From Ciona intestinalis (taxonomy: Eukaryota; Chordata; Ascidiacea; Phlebobranchia; Cionidae), in the NCBI RefSeq assembly GCF_000224145.3, contig NW_004190359.2, positions 62,001-126,000 on the forward strand: 64,000 nt of DNA, read 5' to 3'. This document shows, in pieces, positions 42,556 to 62,300 of this stretch. Position 1 is the first letter of the stretch. Every line of letters starts with the position of its first letter. Made by a program: the position numbers and the translations under genes. Below the pieces are notes generated by a model. It was not told the origin of the DNA and did not search any database. It saw only the letters and a list, made by a program, of their open reading frames with translations.

Positions 42556-45168
42556 ATGTTAAAACCTCTGTTACTCTCACTGTTTATGGTATTACATACA
42601 CAAGCCGAACAATTAGCCAAGAATGATTGCACACTGCTGAAACAAAATCAACAATCTCAGGAACTGTTAAAAAGATTGGACCCTTTAAAAGGAAAGATGT
42701 AAGAAAACTTTAACTGTGTAACATGGTATAGGTGCTGCCATATTTTAATAATTGTTTTTTACTATTTTAACTTAATTGCTAATCATTTCATTGATTTCGG
42801 TGGTTTTTGCAGCAGATTCAAAAAGCAATGGGAGTATTAAACTAATGTACATAAAAGGAATTGTGTTATGACTAGGGATGCACATTACAGAATTTCAAAT
42901 CCGTGAGATTCGAATCCTTTTGTATTCGAATCTAATTACGGGATTCGGTATTCTGTTTAATGACGTCATCACAGGTCATTTCATACACTATAGCAACAAT
43001 TTTTGAAACTTAATAATTTAAAAAAATTTTTTTTTGTGTTTGTGGGACTTTCCACTGTATACGTTTTGCAACGTCTTTTCATTGCCTGCAATATATTTCA
43101 TGACGCAAAAACTACCCAATAGTACAATTTTTGATCATTTTACAACTCATAATCCAACTACTATGAAAGAGTCTATAAACTGACTTTTGTGGGTAAAATT
43201 ATTTTTTTCTATAAATATAAAAATATTCGAAATTCTAGATATGGAATTTTAGATTCGAAATAAAGTATTCTAGGATATCCTAGAATACCTAATTATTCTG
43301 TAATGTGCATCCCTAGTTATGACAGTAGTAACACATTCTGGTCACCGGCACCATTTTTAAAAAAATGACCCAAAGTTATATACAATGCAGTCTGCAGATG
43401 TAAAAATAAATATATTAATGTTTCAAGCCCAAACAGAGAACTGACCACCATTCTTAACTTTCTGTAGTAATAAAATAAGACACATTAGATTTAAAACACT
43501 TTTATATTCTATTATTCTTTGCCCTCTGGTATTTTCTAAGTTGTCCATCAATGTTTATTGTATTTACATATCCTACTTACTGAATGCTGGCATAAAGTAT
43601 AGCCTAAAAACAATGCTTTTATTTTAGTATCCAATATTTGTTTAGTTTATCTAATATTTAGTAGGACACTAGCACTATTTAGAAAATCTTATATAAAGCG
43701 ATTATTCATGTCGACATTACTTACAATTAACCACTAACTTGTTTTGTTTCAGATTTACCTACAAATTTAAAGATGAGATAAATGGTGGTGATGAATATGA
43801 TTACACGTTAAGCATTTGTAGTGGGGTCACTGCTAATCAATTTAACGCTCCAGGAGTTGGTGTGCTTCAGTATAACAAGTTAAAACAAGAATACAAACGA
43901 GTAGGGCTAATAAACAGCACAGTAGTTAAAGGTGGCACTGACTGGATCATGCTTACATATAAGCATGGTGATCGTTACCACTCACATTGTACATCGCCAG
44001 GATCAGAACTTTCTAGAAGACAAGCACACATAATGATTGTGTGTGATCCAAACGAGTTAGAGGTACAAGCAGTATAACAGCTTCTTTAAAGATTGCGATT
44101 ACCCTTTTCATTTCTCTTATATATACCAATAGAATTGAAAAAAACAACATATTCCCAGACGTGGTCATTTCAATAAAACCAAAAGATTATCAATGGTATT
44201 AATATGAGATAATTTATCTGAATTATAATTTGATTGATAAATATTTCTTTATTATAAATTTTGTGTAATAGTCATACAAAGCATTTGTTATTATACTATT
44301 AAGCCAAGTGTACGCTGATGCTTAAAATGTTACAGGGACAATTTAAAGTGCTGTATGAACATAATGATGAAGATACAGAATCAAGCTGTTTCTACATGAT
44401 GGAAATATCCAGCAGAGCCGCATGCTCACATGTTAATGGCTTGAGCACAGGTTCAATTTTACTTATAATGTAAGAACATTCATATCATTCATATGACCAT
44501 ACTCTTGGTATTTATTTTAGAATAATTTTTGTATTTTGCAGATTCGTGTCTGTTACATCCGCATACCTACTAATAGGCGTTGTTTATAAAAGGTGTGTGT
44601 ATGGGTCAAAAGGATTTGAGCAAATCCCTAACATTGTATTTTGGAGGATGTGTGGCAACTTGCAAGCTGTAAGTATTTATAAAAAGCTGTTATTAGGGCT
44701 GTGCCAAAGTGGTGTTCGCCTTGCAACATAAGTGCTCCAGTTTTGTTGTAATTAGTTGCGGATCTGTATCATACAAAACAAAGGCAAAACAAAACTGCCA
44801 ATGTTTGCGGGAATCCTACAAGTGAAAATCACAAAGGCAAAGCCAACCTACAATAAACATATTAAATGTATGAATTTACCAGCTTTTATGAGATTGGTGC
44901 ATACCCCAGATTGGGAAACACCATACTGTATTAGATAGTATGATACATTAAACTGTTCGGGTTTCTATTCATCAGGATAGAAATACAACAAACATAATCA
45001 CTTTTATAATTGTATATACTGTTATTTAAAAAAAATTTTTTGCAGGATGGATGTGATTTATTGTGTCGGACAAGAGGTTCTGGATACATCGACAGCAAAC
45101 CATATCAAGGTGTAGCTGATGATCAGTTAGATGATGAAATAGATGATGAACATCTTCTGCCAATGTGA
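42556..45168 (+). CDS. M6PR: Cation-dependent mannose-6-phosphate receptor
   Basis: Type I Golgi/endosome receptor that sorts lysosomal hydrolases. Exons 42556-42698, 43753-44062, 44336-44469, 44542-44668, 45046-45168; phases agree, 278 residues (human 277). The start at 42556 gives a signal peptide MLKPLLLSLFMVLHTQAEQL; an upstream in-frame ATG (42499) lies before an acceptor-like TTATGCAG and is unlikely. The lumenal lectin domain shows paired cysteines, DWIMLTYKHGDRYHSHC and AHIMIVCDP. The membrane span is STGSILLIM/IFVSVTSAYLLIGVVY. The cytoplasmic tail keeps KGFEQIP, the FW-type internalisation context (IVFWRMCGNL), DGCDLLC, YQGVADDQL and the terminal acidic-dileucine DEHLLPM bound by GGA adaptors. 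Intron 1 carries a hAT-like element. An exact 60-base tandem duplication begins at the stop codon. The gene starts about 300 bases after the EPHX2-like stop. Confidence 0.96.
42873..43315. mobile_element. hAT-like non-autonomous element with 8-bp target duplication
   Basis: Terminal inverted repeats TAGGGATGCACATTACAGAAT and, inverted, the same at the right end. It is flanked by GTTATGAC on both sides (42865-42872 and 43316-43323). The element is 443 bases, without coding capacity, in intron 1 of M6PR. Confidence 0.92.
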
Positions 45169-45285
45169 AGATAGCACAATGTTTTGTGTTTACTTAGAGA
45201 AAAATGTGATTTTATCCAGATATTATGAAGATAGCACAATGTTTTGTGTTTACTTAGAGAAAAATGTGATTTTATCCAGATATTA
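45166..45285 (+). repeat. 60-bp perfect tandem duplication starting at the M6PR stop codon
   Basis: The unit beginning TGAAGATAGCACAATG occurs at 45166-45225 and again, identically, at 45226-45285. The first unit supplies the TGA of M6PR, the second lies in the 3' UTR. Confidence 0.95.
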
Positions 45286-45372
45286 TAATCACAGTGAAAT
45301 CCGAATGCATCATGTAACTGATTTGGAATGTTATGAAAGTGTTTCATTTGTTTTTCTTATTTAATTATTGCA

Positions 45373-45378
45373 AATAAA
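45373..45378 (+). terminator. Polyadenylation signal AATAAA (M6PR)
   Basis: AATAAA about 205 bases after the M6PR stop, just beyond the duplicated 60-base units and before the convergent AURKAIP1-like gene. Confidence 0.6.
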
Positions 45379-45481
45379 GAGATTTTTATTTGTAATATTC
45401 TGATCAATACTGTAATTACACTATAGTTGTGATATTTTTCCTATGCAATACAGAGCAAGCAGTGTATGGCATGTTGTTTTA

Positions 45482-47259
45482 TTACAGCTTTTCGCATCGG
45501 TCAGTTAAATACATTAGCTTTTGTGCTCGGATATATTTTTCGATTTCTTCTTTAGTTAATGCATTTGTCCAAATTCCTTCTTCTTCCCAACTTCTCACCA
45601 ATTTGCTTTTCTCTTCAGGAGTCAATGCAGGGGGTTCCTTTTTTAGTCCATACATTTCCCACATTCTTAATATAGAAAAATTAAAACTTTTAATTTTTAA
45701 GATTGGCATGATTGTTGATAGGCTACGCAATTTAAATTCACTTAGAAATATGTAATATAGGCTCATAGAAATTAATTGGATATTCTCATATTGTGTAGTA
45801 GCGTATAACAACTGCCAATATATAATATATGGAATGATCTATTTTTTGAACATAATAATTGCAAATGCAATAATTTCCAAATTACTCAAAAAATTTGTAA
45901 GGGGTAATCAATCCTATTATCAGTGTCAAACTGAATGCATCATAAAACATTCCACATTATCGGAGCGATTAAAGTATTTCTAAAAACGAAGAGGAATAAG
46001 AATTAAATGATTAAAAATGTGTTTCCACTTGAAAATTTTTAAAGTACACCAGTACCACTCTTAATTCGAATCAAATGTATTAGTTACCCCATCTAAAACA
46101 GTCTGTTTAAGGTAATTCAAATAAAATGACAAGAATGAAAAAACAAATCTTTTGTTAACAGCATCAGTAGACAAAAACATTTGAAATGCAGTTTACCAGC
46201 TTACACAAATTTGTCAAAGTATTAGTTAACTAACCTAAATGGTATGCAGAATACAGTTGATATACCTATACAGCATTGAGTCTATAGGCCTATTAGTTTA
46301 TGAACATAACTTGTATTATCCTCGCGTGCACAGGAAAAGAGTTACCACGTATATAGTATTGTGGGTGATACTGATTCTTATTTTCTGTAGAGCTGGCAAT
46401 TTAGGCAACTCATTATTGACCACTAGGTTAAAGTAATTGCCTCTAAGCATATTGCCCAAGGACATATACGCCCACAGTAGTGAATCCGTACCCTCTTAAG
46501 TTAGAGGAATGCGCATAAACCACCGTGCCAAACGGCCAGACAAAAGCTAGTAGCAAGCTTCACCACAATTTCAAGGCCTGATTATATTAGTTAGCTCTAC
46601 CTGACAAGATCATTATCCAAAAGCACTTTTCTTCTTTCCAGCTTTTGCTTCAACCTTAGTTTCACAAGATGTTTATATTTTTTCCTCCATTTTAATAGTC
46701 TGTCATAAAAGCACAATTGTTAATTATTTAATTGGCTTCTGGCCGTACATATTAAATCATTACAAAAAGGAGCATGCAGGCATATAAATAAATTTTTATA
46801 CAAATAAATAAAAAACACACGTTACCTATGCCTTCTCATTCTTCTTCTTCGCCATCTAATATCACTTTTATGAGCGTATAGCGGTGTTTGATTTGAAGTA
46901 TTTGGTTCATCAAAAACATCTAGTACATCCACTCCTTCATTTATTACTTTGCCATGCTCAGTGCTGTCAATGTTATATTTATTGTGGGTTGGTAATGGTT
47001 GGTTGCTCGGACATGAGATTCTGGACATGATGCTGCTTGCAATAATCAGTTCATCAAACTTATTGGGAATAAATCCAACAGAATCAACTCTCGATAAAAT
47101 TACATGGTTTGTTTCTTGTGGTTTAGAAATTAGAGGCGATAGTTTGTTTTCACCAAACAGATAAGGCAAACTTTTGTTCACTTGAGTACAATTTTGGGAC
47201 GTTTGCTTTAAAATGATTGGAGACACCCTGGAGAGGACATTTCGGAATCCTAGTAACAT
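45482..47259 (-). CDS. AURKAIP1: AURKAIP1/mS38-like mitochondrial small-subunit ribosomal protein
   Basis: Exons (minus): 47259-46826, 46699-46601, 45665-45482; phases agree, 238 residues. The start MLLGFRNVLSRVSP gives a basic, amphipathic mitochondrial presequence-like N-terminus. The diagnostic part is the very basic core WRRRRMRRHR, then KWRKKYKHLVKLRLKQKLER across the exon joint, which aligns with the [20 protein letters not shown] region of human AURKAIP1 (mS38). The following DNDLVRMWEMYGLKKEPP matches its EKDLRRIWLKAGLKEAP. The N-terminal half is poorly conserved, as is usual for this family. Human AURKAIP1 was named for binding Aurora kinase A but is best established as a mitoribosome component. 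An acceptor-like TTTATAG lies 4 bases before the ATG. Intron 2 carries a SINE. Confidence 0.85.
46296..46545 (-). mobile_element. Diverged SINE copy
   Basis: TATCCTCGCGTGCACAGGAA, GCTGGCAATTTAGGCAACTC and GTGAATCCGTACCCTCTTAA follow the layout of the SINE at 23317-23640, including a remnant of the tRNA-like head (GGCACGGTGGTTTATGCGC on the minus strand). Inside intron 2 of the AURKAIP1-like gene. Confidence 0.75.
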
Positions 47260-48623
47260 ACCTCTATAAACATAAAAACATTCAATTTTCTGGAAAAAGA
47301 ATAAAGGCGTATATAATATTTGTTTTTTTTTATATATTATAGCGCCAAACCTGGTAGGCGAGCTACGTTCAACAGAAAACGATAATACTACCGCTGGTGC
47401 GCTGGTGACCAGTGAAAATTTTGGTCTCAAAATGTTCCTTACGCCTCCCTGATACCCGCTGTATAATTTTTTAAAAAACTCGGGCGTTCATGTCGAAAAT
47501 TAACTTTGGAAATGCGCAAAAAACATGCTGCGTCACCGCAATTCGCGTGACTTGCGTAAGGTTAACGATATATTACTCCACAATAGCGATTTGTTACGTC
47601 ACAGTAGTGACATATTACGAACGTTATAGCTCGTTTCAATCTTGCTTTTCGCACTGTTTTATGCAAGGGAAAACCCCAGCCCCAACCCTTAACCCAACCT
47701 TGACCCCTAAATCTCCTAAAAAACTAACAAATTACGTAATCTGTATTCTGTAACGTAGAAATCAAACGTGGTAATTCGCATTCTATGACGTAATAATCTA
47801 ACCTTTGTTTAATCCATGACCGTTCGTGTGGAATACGGTGACGCATCACAATTTCGCGCATTTTCAAAGTTAATTTCGACACGAACGCCCGAGTTTTTTT
47901 AAAAAAAAAATTATACAGCGGGTATTAAGGCGGGTTCACACTACGGGCGGTAAAAGCGCTGCCGATGGGAGGGAGCGATTGTCGGCCGATATGTCTGCCT
48001 GACAAAGCATTCACACACAAATGTAAAAGCTCCTGGTATCCTGTTCTGTTCGGCGGGAAGATGGAAATTACATTTATAACGTTTATTCTTTTTATTTAAT
48101 AGTCGAACATGCTAATTCATTATTGGTCCGCTCTCTTATTTTGATAAATCGTTTTGCGTACGATTCTTTACGTCAGTGGATCGGCCACTAGACGCTCCTC
48201 ATTGTTTGAGGCGTTCTTTGATGAGGTTCAACAAGAAGCATAGTGGACCGAGGACCGGTAGTACGCTAAAGCATAGCACTGTTTAGGCTGCTATGGGTTT
48301 TGAATACGTTATTAAAAATCGTATTGTTTAATATATTTTGTTTGCGTATATAGGTGCAACAAATGCACAACAAAGTAAAACTATAACGTGTTTAGTTAAC
48401 TATTTTTTTATCGTGTTGACTAATCTAATTTTCTTAACCTATTGAAGGATAATATTACCCAGTAATTTTTCATGTAAGCCTTTAACTACCGGAATCAGGT
48501 TTGTTTTTACTTTTACTATGGTTTCCATCACACAAATGTGTATTTTAAACTGAAAATTTATCATAATGTTTTATAATAGTATTTTAAACTAATCAAGATT
48601 TTTAAAGGTAAACAAGTTTAAAT
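47260..48623. other. Divergent spacer between the AURKAIP1-like gene and PRPF4B, no gene seen
   Basis: Holds the fold-back element (47395-47940). It is followed by GGCGGGTTCACACTACGGGC at about 47932-47955, which resembles a further transposon end whose partner I could not find. The last 600 bases should include the PRPF4B promoter. Confidence 0.6.
47395..47940. mobile_element. Fold-back element with long inverted arms
   Basis: The left arm contains GATACCCGCTGTATAATTTTTT, ACTCGGGCGTTCATGTCG and AATTAACTTTGGAAATGCGC (47450-47516). The right arm contains the inverse: GCGCATTTTCAAAGTTAATT, CGACACGAACGCCCGAGT and AATTATACAGCGGGTATT (47857-47930). The middle contains the imperfect repeats TTACGTAATCTGTATTCTGT and GGTAATTCGCATTCTATGACG. 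No coding capacity. Confidence 0.82.
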
Positions 48624-56408
<7,785 letters not shown>

Positions 56409-58118
56409 ACATAAATTAGTGCCTAAATTTTCTTTCCTTGTATGGGATATCATCTTCAAACTCTGAACTGACTCAAAAAACATGGATTCTGCATTGTAAA
56501 ACACAGTTATGTATCGCATTTATAATCAACCTTTTTGTTCTCACATATTTCTACTTTCCTCTGTATTAACTTCTGGTTGAAAATTGTAGGTGATACTTTG
56601 TGAACTGAAGGATGGAGTCAGTCAATATTAAAGAACTGTCTCAATGGTATTAGTTCTTTGTTAAATTAAAGTTTGTGTGTTGTTTCAGTTTAATTGTTCA
56701 TTCCAAACAATTTATTTGAAGCCAGTAGTAAATATTTGTCAATTTCAGTGATAATTTAATGTATCATGCAAATAGTTTGATAAATGTACAAATTCTTTTA
56801 CTCTTGTTATTGCTTTCAGAACTGTCTGCTGTACGTGCAAGCAACAGACAAAACAATATCTTCTGTTGCTGGCCTCCTTTACATGGAGAACCACGTATTA
56901 GATGAAGGTATTTTTGTAATACAGCTTTAGTTCTGATATTAATCATACGATTATTATTCCAGCTCAGACCACAGTTTAAATTTGCTAACACTATGTCATA
57001 TGGTCAAGATACATAAATTGTCTTGCGACAAAAAATTGGCACGGTTATCTAGTTTAATATCCACAAAAAAAAAGAGTTTTAATAGCAGTTTTCACAGATT
57101 TTAATTTAATGCAATAGTGTTTTCATCTGAAATTAACAGTTGTTTTTTTATTATCTGTGCACACACAGCTCAACAGTATCAATCTTTGGAAGTTTCAACT
57201 TTAAAGCGGAATATTTCTGCAATCACTTTTAGTGGTGAGAATGGGCTGATCTTGATTTCAGTTGGTGTTTAAAGCTAAAATAATTGGTTTAATATTTTTA
57301 ATTTGTTTTACATGAAATGAGATCTACAAAGCTGACAAGTGTTGGATAACAAACAGCATCGAAAATAAATTGCTTGTTAAAATAACCAGAATTCAAATGA
57401 AGGTGAATTATGATGGCTGTATATTGCTTAATACTTAATTTAGTAATCTGTTTGATATTGATGTTGGTGGTATGGTTTAGTCCCACCTGTTTATGCTTGG
57501 TCTTTCAGGTTATTCAAAAAGTATAAAGTTTTTTTATTTGTAAAATTGCAATTATGACTGGTTTGAATGAATTTAATTATCTATTTTTAAGTGGTAAGTT
57601 TAAAATGTCTTTTTGGAGTAATGTTGGAGCTTGTTATTCCAATCAAGGTTAAGGTAGGGTGGTCAGCCTACTTGGAAATATAATGAGGGCTTTCCCTATG
57701 CCTGAAATATTAGTTCATTAACATGACTCCAGCAACAGTGGCAAGTTTGTTTTTGCCTCACAATCACACATACCAAGAAACTTCATGCAGTTACAGATTC
57801 AATAAAAATGTATGACAACTTTAGTGTGTGGTGGTTCGTATGGTTATTTAATATTCAATAATAGAATACGCTTATTTAACATTACATTGTGAGTTCTAAC
57901 TAGGGTTGATCCTGGGAGAACCCCCCTTATTGTAGCTACCACAGTGCGAACAAGTGCTTAAACGTATGCGTAATATTACATTTTTATTCTTAGTTAAAGT
58001 ATAGATTTTTTGGTTCACAGTTCGCGTTTGGTTCACAGTTCGCGTGGGTACAACGGTAGCCTGTATATAAAGAAAAACGTGGCTTCCAGTGATCAGTTGA
58101 AACTTGCGCAAGTAATTA
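56409..58118. other. PRPF4B 3' region and spacer, no gene seen
   Basis: 1.7 kb AT-rich. The first few hundred bases should be PRPF4B 3' UTR. A short direct repeat GGTTCACAGTTCGCGT occurs twice at about 58013-58045. No RNA gene or coding block recognised. Confidence 0.55.
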
Positions 58119-58685
58119 TATAGTAGGGTGGGGGGAAGATGGGACACTTTGTCAGACGAGACTTTTTTTAATTTTCTTTTTACGGACCCCCATTTAATGA
58201 TAATCAGGAACATAAGGTTACAAAATTATTTGACAGTATTATCACGACTTTTTAAACGCCCGTCAAAGCTGATTACTGTTTTTAAATATTAAAAAATATG
58301 CAGATATAATGTATATATAACATGTTAAAAACTATAGCAGTGGGGCAAGAAAAAGAATGTTTAGACTTAATTTTCAAAGCGTACAGTATTATTTCGTGTT
58401 ATTTGCGTATGTTCCTATTTATAAATACACTTAAAAGTCAAAATTAACAATGATTTTAAACTGTCCAATCTTATCCTGTGTGTTTTCAAATTTGTAAAAT
58501 TTCACCTGTTGTGCGGATCGCTAAATAACTCCTCGTGTGTTTTAATATATTTTATTAAATTGTTGTCAATTGATAAAGGAATGATAGTACTAATTCGTGG
58601 TATTACCCAAAAATCGTCATCTATTTTGATTTTGGAAATATTTGGCAAAATGTGCTTAAGTGTCCTATCTTCCCCCATTGTACTA
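58119..58685 (+). mobile_element. Longer inverted-repeat DNA element, complete copy
   Basis: Left end TATAGTAGGGTGGGGGGAAGATGGGACAC and right end GTGTCCTATCTTCCCCCATTGTACTATA are inverted repeats resembling the MITE ends, but the 570-base interior differs. Partial copies lie at 16530, 19580, 37530 and 38280. No transposase is encoded. Confidence 0.8.
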
Positions 58686-58906
58686 TACTCCTTGTGATGG
58701 TAGCGTGAAGGAAGGTGGGACAGCTTTAGCACACATTATCCAAATATCCTGGTGGTGTTTTATTTAAACAATTACTAACGGTATATTGGAGTCTTGAAGA
58801 TACGGTTTTATATTTCTTTGAATTTCTTTATTTTCTATCAAATGGGACGAGAAAATAGAATGAACAGGTATCCCATCTCCCCCCGCCCTACTGTATATAT
58901 ATGCGT
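58686..58906 (-). mobile_element. TAGTAGGG-type MITE
   Basis: GAAGGTGGGACAGCTTTAGC at the left and GGTATCCCATCTCCCCCCGCCCTACTGTATA at the right; internal AAATGGGACGAGAAAATAGA. It directly follows the longer element. Confidence 0.78.
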
Positions 58907-59343
58907 TATATACTCCAATCGAGATCAATGGGCTGGGGGTAACGTATGCAATATTGGAGTTATATTGTCCAGAAAACGACGCACCGTTCAACAACACGAA
59001 AGGCAGAACTTTTTCCTTACTCGCAAGCGAGAGATCGTATAACCCGATTTGGTGAGCACGTGATTTTTGCGTCTGGTAAGCAACCATTGTATACTTCAGG
59101 TAAAGCAACTGCTGCATGCACTTGAATAGATTACAAAAGGATGAGCATTAGCAGCCGTTGCATTTTCTGGATGAGATATTAGACACATGTTGGATTAGCT
59201 TACATTATGTTAGCACATCTGTGATTAGCCTATACTCTAATATTACGTAGATTTTTATTTCATTTATTGCTTATATTTAGGTTAGTTATAACGTTATAGT
59301 TGGTTTGTTCACACAGAAGTTTTCAAAGGCATTTTTGCTAAGA
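58907..59343. other. Upstream region of the nicotinic receptor gene, no site assigned
   Basis: Presumed promoter and 5' UTR. An acceptor-like TTTTTGCTAAG lies 1 base before the ATG at 59344, so the mature mRNA may begin there by trans-splicing. Confidence 0.5.
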
Positions 59344-62300
59344 ATGGATTTCTCGTTTTTAAAACTTGTACAGTGGAAAAGTTTATGTATTTTAGCGTGC
59401 CTTCACATCGGTAGGTTATTTATCATGTTTGATCAATTGAATACGTTACTAGTGATTATCGTTTAATTTAAAAAAACAGTCATCACCTGTATTGGTTCTT
59501 CAGTAGGGCCGTTTAACGAACACAAAAGGCCGCGGAGTTTTAAATTAAAATCGATCTAGTTGTATTATGTTGTCCTCAATAACATTGCATTAAACTTAAA
59601 ATAGAAACGGCCCAGATATTGTACCATCCGTGCATATTTACAGGTTGTATAATTTCGTGTGTTTATCAAGGAAACACCGATGCTTCAAAAACAGATGAAA
59701 AACTTTCGCAATTTCTTTTTTCCAACTACAATAAGCACATCCGACCAGCTCGGACTCTTGGTGACGTAACCAATGTGACGTTTTATCTCACCTTGTTACA
59801 ACTGATCAGGTTGTTCTGTTTATACTGATCTTTGATAATGTGTGAATTTTATCGTAACACGTCAATTTACATGATTACATATAATTTTCACGCATTAATT
59901 CGAACTTTAATCAAAACCATTTACCTTGTTATATACCACCTTTAGTCCAATACTAGTTACCAAATTTATAAACTGTACCGGTTTCAGCGTGACTGAGAAA
60001 TCTGAAGAAATGACAACTTCTCAATACGTCACAATTCGTTGGGAAGATCCCCGTTTAATCTGGAATCCGAAAGATTTTGGAGGAGTGACGCAGATTCGAC
60101 TTCCTTCTCAACTATTTTGGAAGCCAGACCTGGTGCTTTATAACAAGTATGTAAATGTTTTTTCTTTCTATTTAAATAAACAGCATAATTATATATTATG
60201 CAATGCCATTTTCACGTATCTTTTTCGCATCAATGGTCTAGCGGTACCTATATAATTACATGGCATCGTTCAATCGATATGTGCGACGGAAGCAATCTGG
60301 TATGGATTATGTGATTTGCTTTTTGAATCAATTTGTTGGCTTCACCAACATGCTGGCGCTAAAGTTACGTATTCTACAAAGTGTATGCATCATTCAAATA
60401 TCTCATTCTTCTATAATTAATTTTGTCAGTAACGACGGAGAATACGACACAACTGTACCGGTAAACGCATTACTAAACCATACTGGTATGGTTGAATGGC
60501 TACCTGCTGCGATTTACAAAAGTGCTTGCAAAATTAAAGTGGATTTATTTCCTTTTGACTGGCAGAACTGTACCATGAAGTAAGTTTTTATATTTACGTA
60601 TACTGTATCAACAGTGGCGAAAATGTGCAGCTTACATTAAGTATCCAAAATGGTAAGTTTTCATGGAGAATTGTCACCTCATTAAATAATACAATTAAAT
60701 AGGTTTGGTTTACTTCTTATTTTATCCGTATAGGTGCAAGACTTTAAACGCTAATAGTTCAAACTGAGCAGATATAAGAACGTTACAATACATTTTTAAT
60801 AACTTGGTTTGCTTTGTTAAATTGTTTTTTTTTTATTATATAGGATTCATGCTATAGCATAAACTGCTTCGGTGCTAAAGTAATCGTCGTCTTTAAGTCT
60901 TTTAAAACGACACTAACGTATTTTTTCAATCAATTTGCGAGCTCCGTTAATTAAAAGCATCTGCTCCTGTTGTCATGAGAACTCGTGAGATACCACATGA
61001 TCTCAATTCATTCTAGCGAGATTTTAATCCTCGCACAAGGCGACAAATATTCGAAGCCAATTTCACTGCAGTGATTGAATTGAACAAATCTCAAATACGA
61101 TTATAGGGTCGGCAAATCTGACAGTCTAACATCGAAAGTGCTTTATTGTTGAACTTAATCGACCACTCGTTTTTCAATTCAGTCTACTGTTCATTTCTGC
61201 GTGGCTATTAACGATTTCATAGAGACCATGAACCGCAATTTTAAATTTCTTCCATGGCCAACAATCGGTCGTCACCGTTGTTATAACATTGTTAAACTTA
61301 AATACTAGTAGCTACATAAGAATCATGTATTTACGTTTCTAAATCTTCCGGACTAATTAATATGATAAATATTTATATGTTTAAACAAGATTTGTCTGTA
61401 ATAAATAAACTGCAGTATATATTTACTGTAGTCAAATTTGTCTTAAGATGGCGTATACCTTTTGTAAAGCCTAAATGAAATATTGTTTCCTTGCGACCTT
61501 TGCGAGAGAAATAATGCGCATTATGCGGCATTGAACTTAGCAATATTCAATAACGATGATAAATGAGATGCAAATCTACTTTCTATTTTGCTCATTATTC
61601 ATCGGTGGGAATTTGACAGCATGTTACATTTGTAGTGATGCTGCATGCAAAACAAATCGCATCGTTTTTCACATATATTTGTAAAACCCAGCATTTACAA
61701 CGTTTTACATTTAGATTTCGAAGTTTCACTTACGACAAAACCGAGTTATACATTACTAGTGCTTACAACAAGGTGGTTGTGGACAAAGCAGCATATCGTG
61801 ACAACGGTATGTTCTTTTATTTAGTATGAACTTTGTGTAGTAGAGTGGGGTAGGATGGGATATGTTTTCATTCTGCTTACTAGTCCCATTTGGTAGTCAA
61901 AGAATATTTATGGAATTATGTAACCGTGGCCCGCGTTGTTAGTTTTTAAAACACGTCCACGAAATATCGAGATTATGGTGCTAACGGCGGGTGTCCCATC
62001 TCATCCCACCCTAACACACATAATTCATGATGCACATTCAAAATGATAAACGTTATTTGCAAAACTTTTGTAAGCAAAAGCCACAGCAAAATATTTTGGG
62101 TAAAGGCCAAAGAAAACATACATCGTTTACACACCGCAAACCACTTACCCTGCGATGGGATGTGGCAATACGTTAGGAACATTTTTGTTCTCATTTGAGT
62201 TTTTTCGCCGCAATCGATACAAATCCATCAGGCACGAGTTGTAATTGTGTTCCTGAAATCAATATAACAAGAAATACTTTGGACTTGATTGCTCTTTAGT

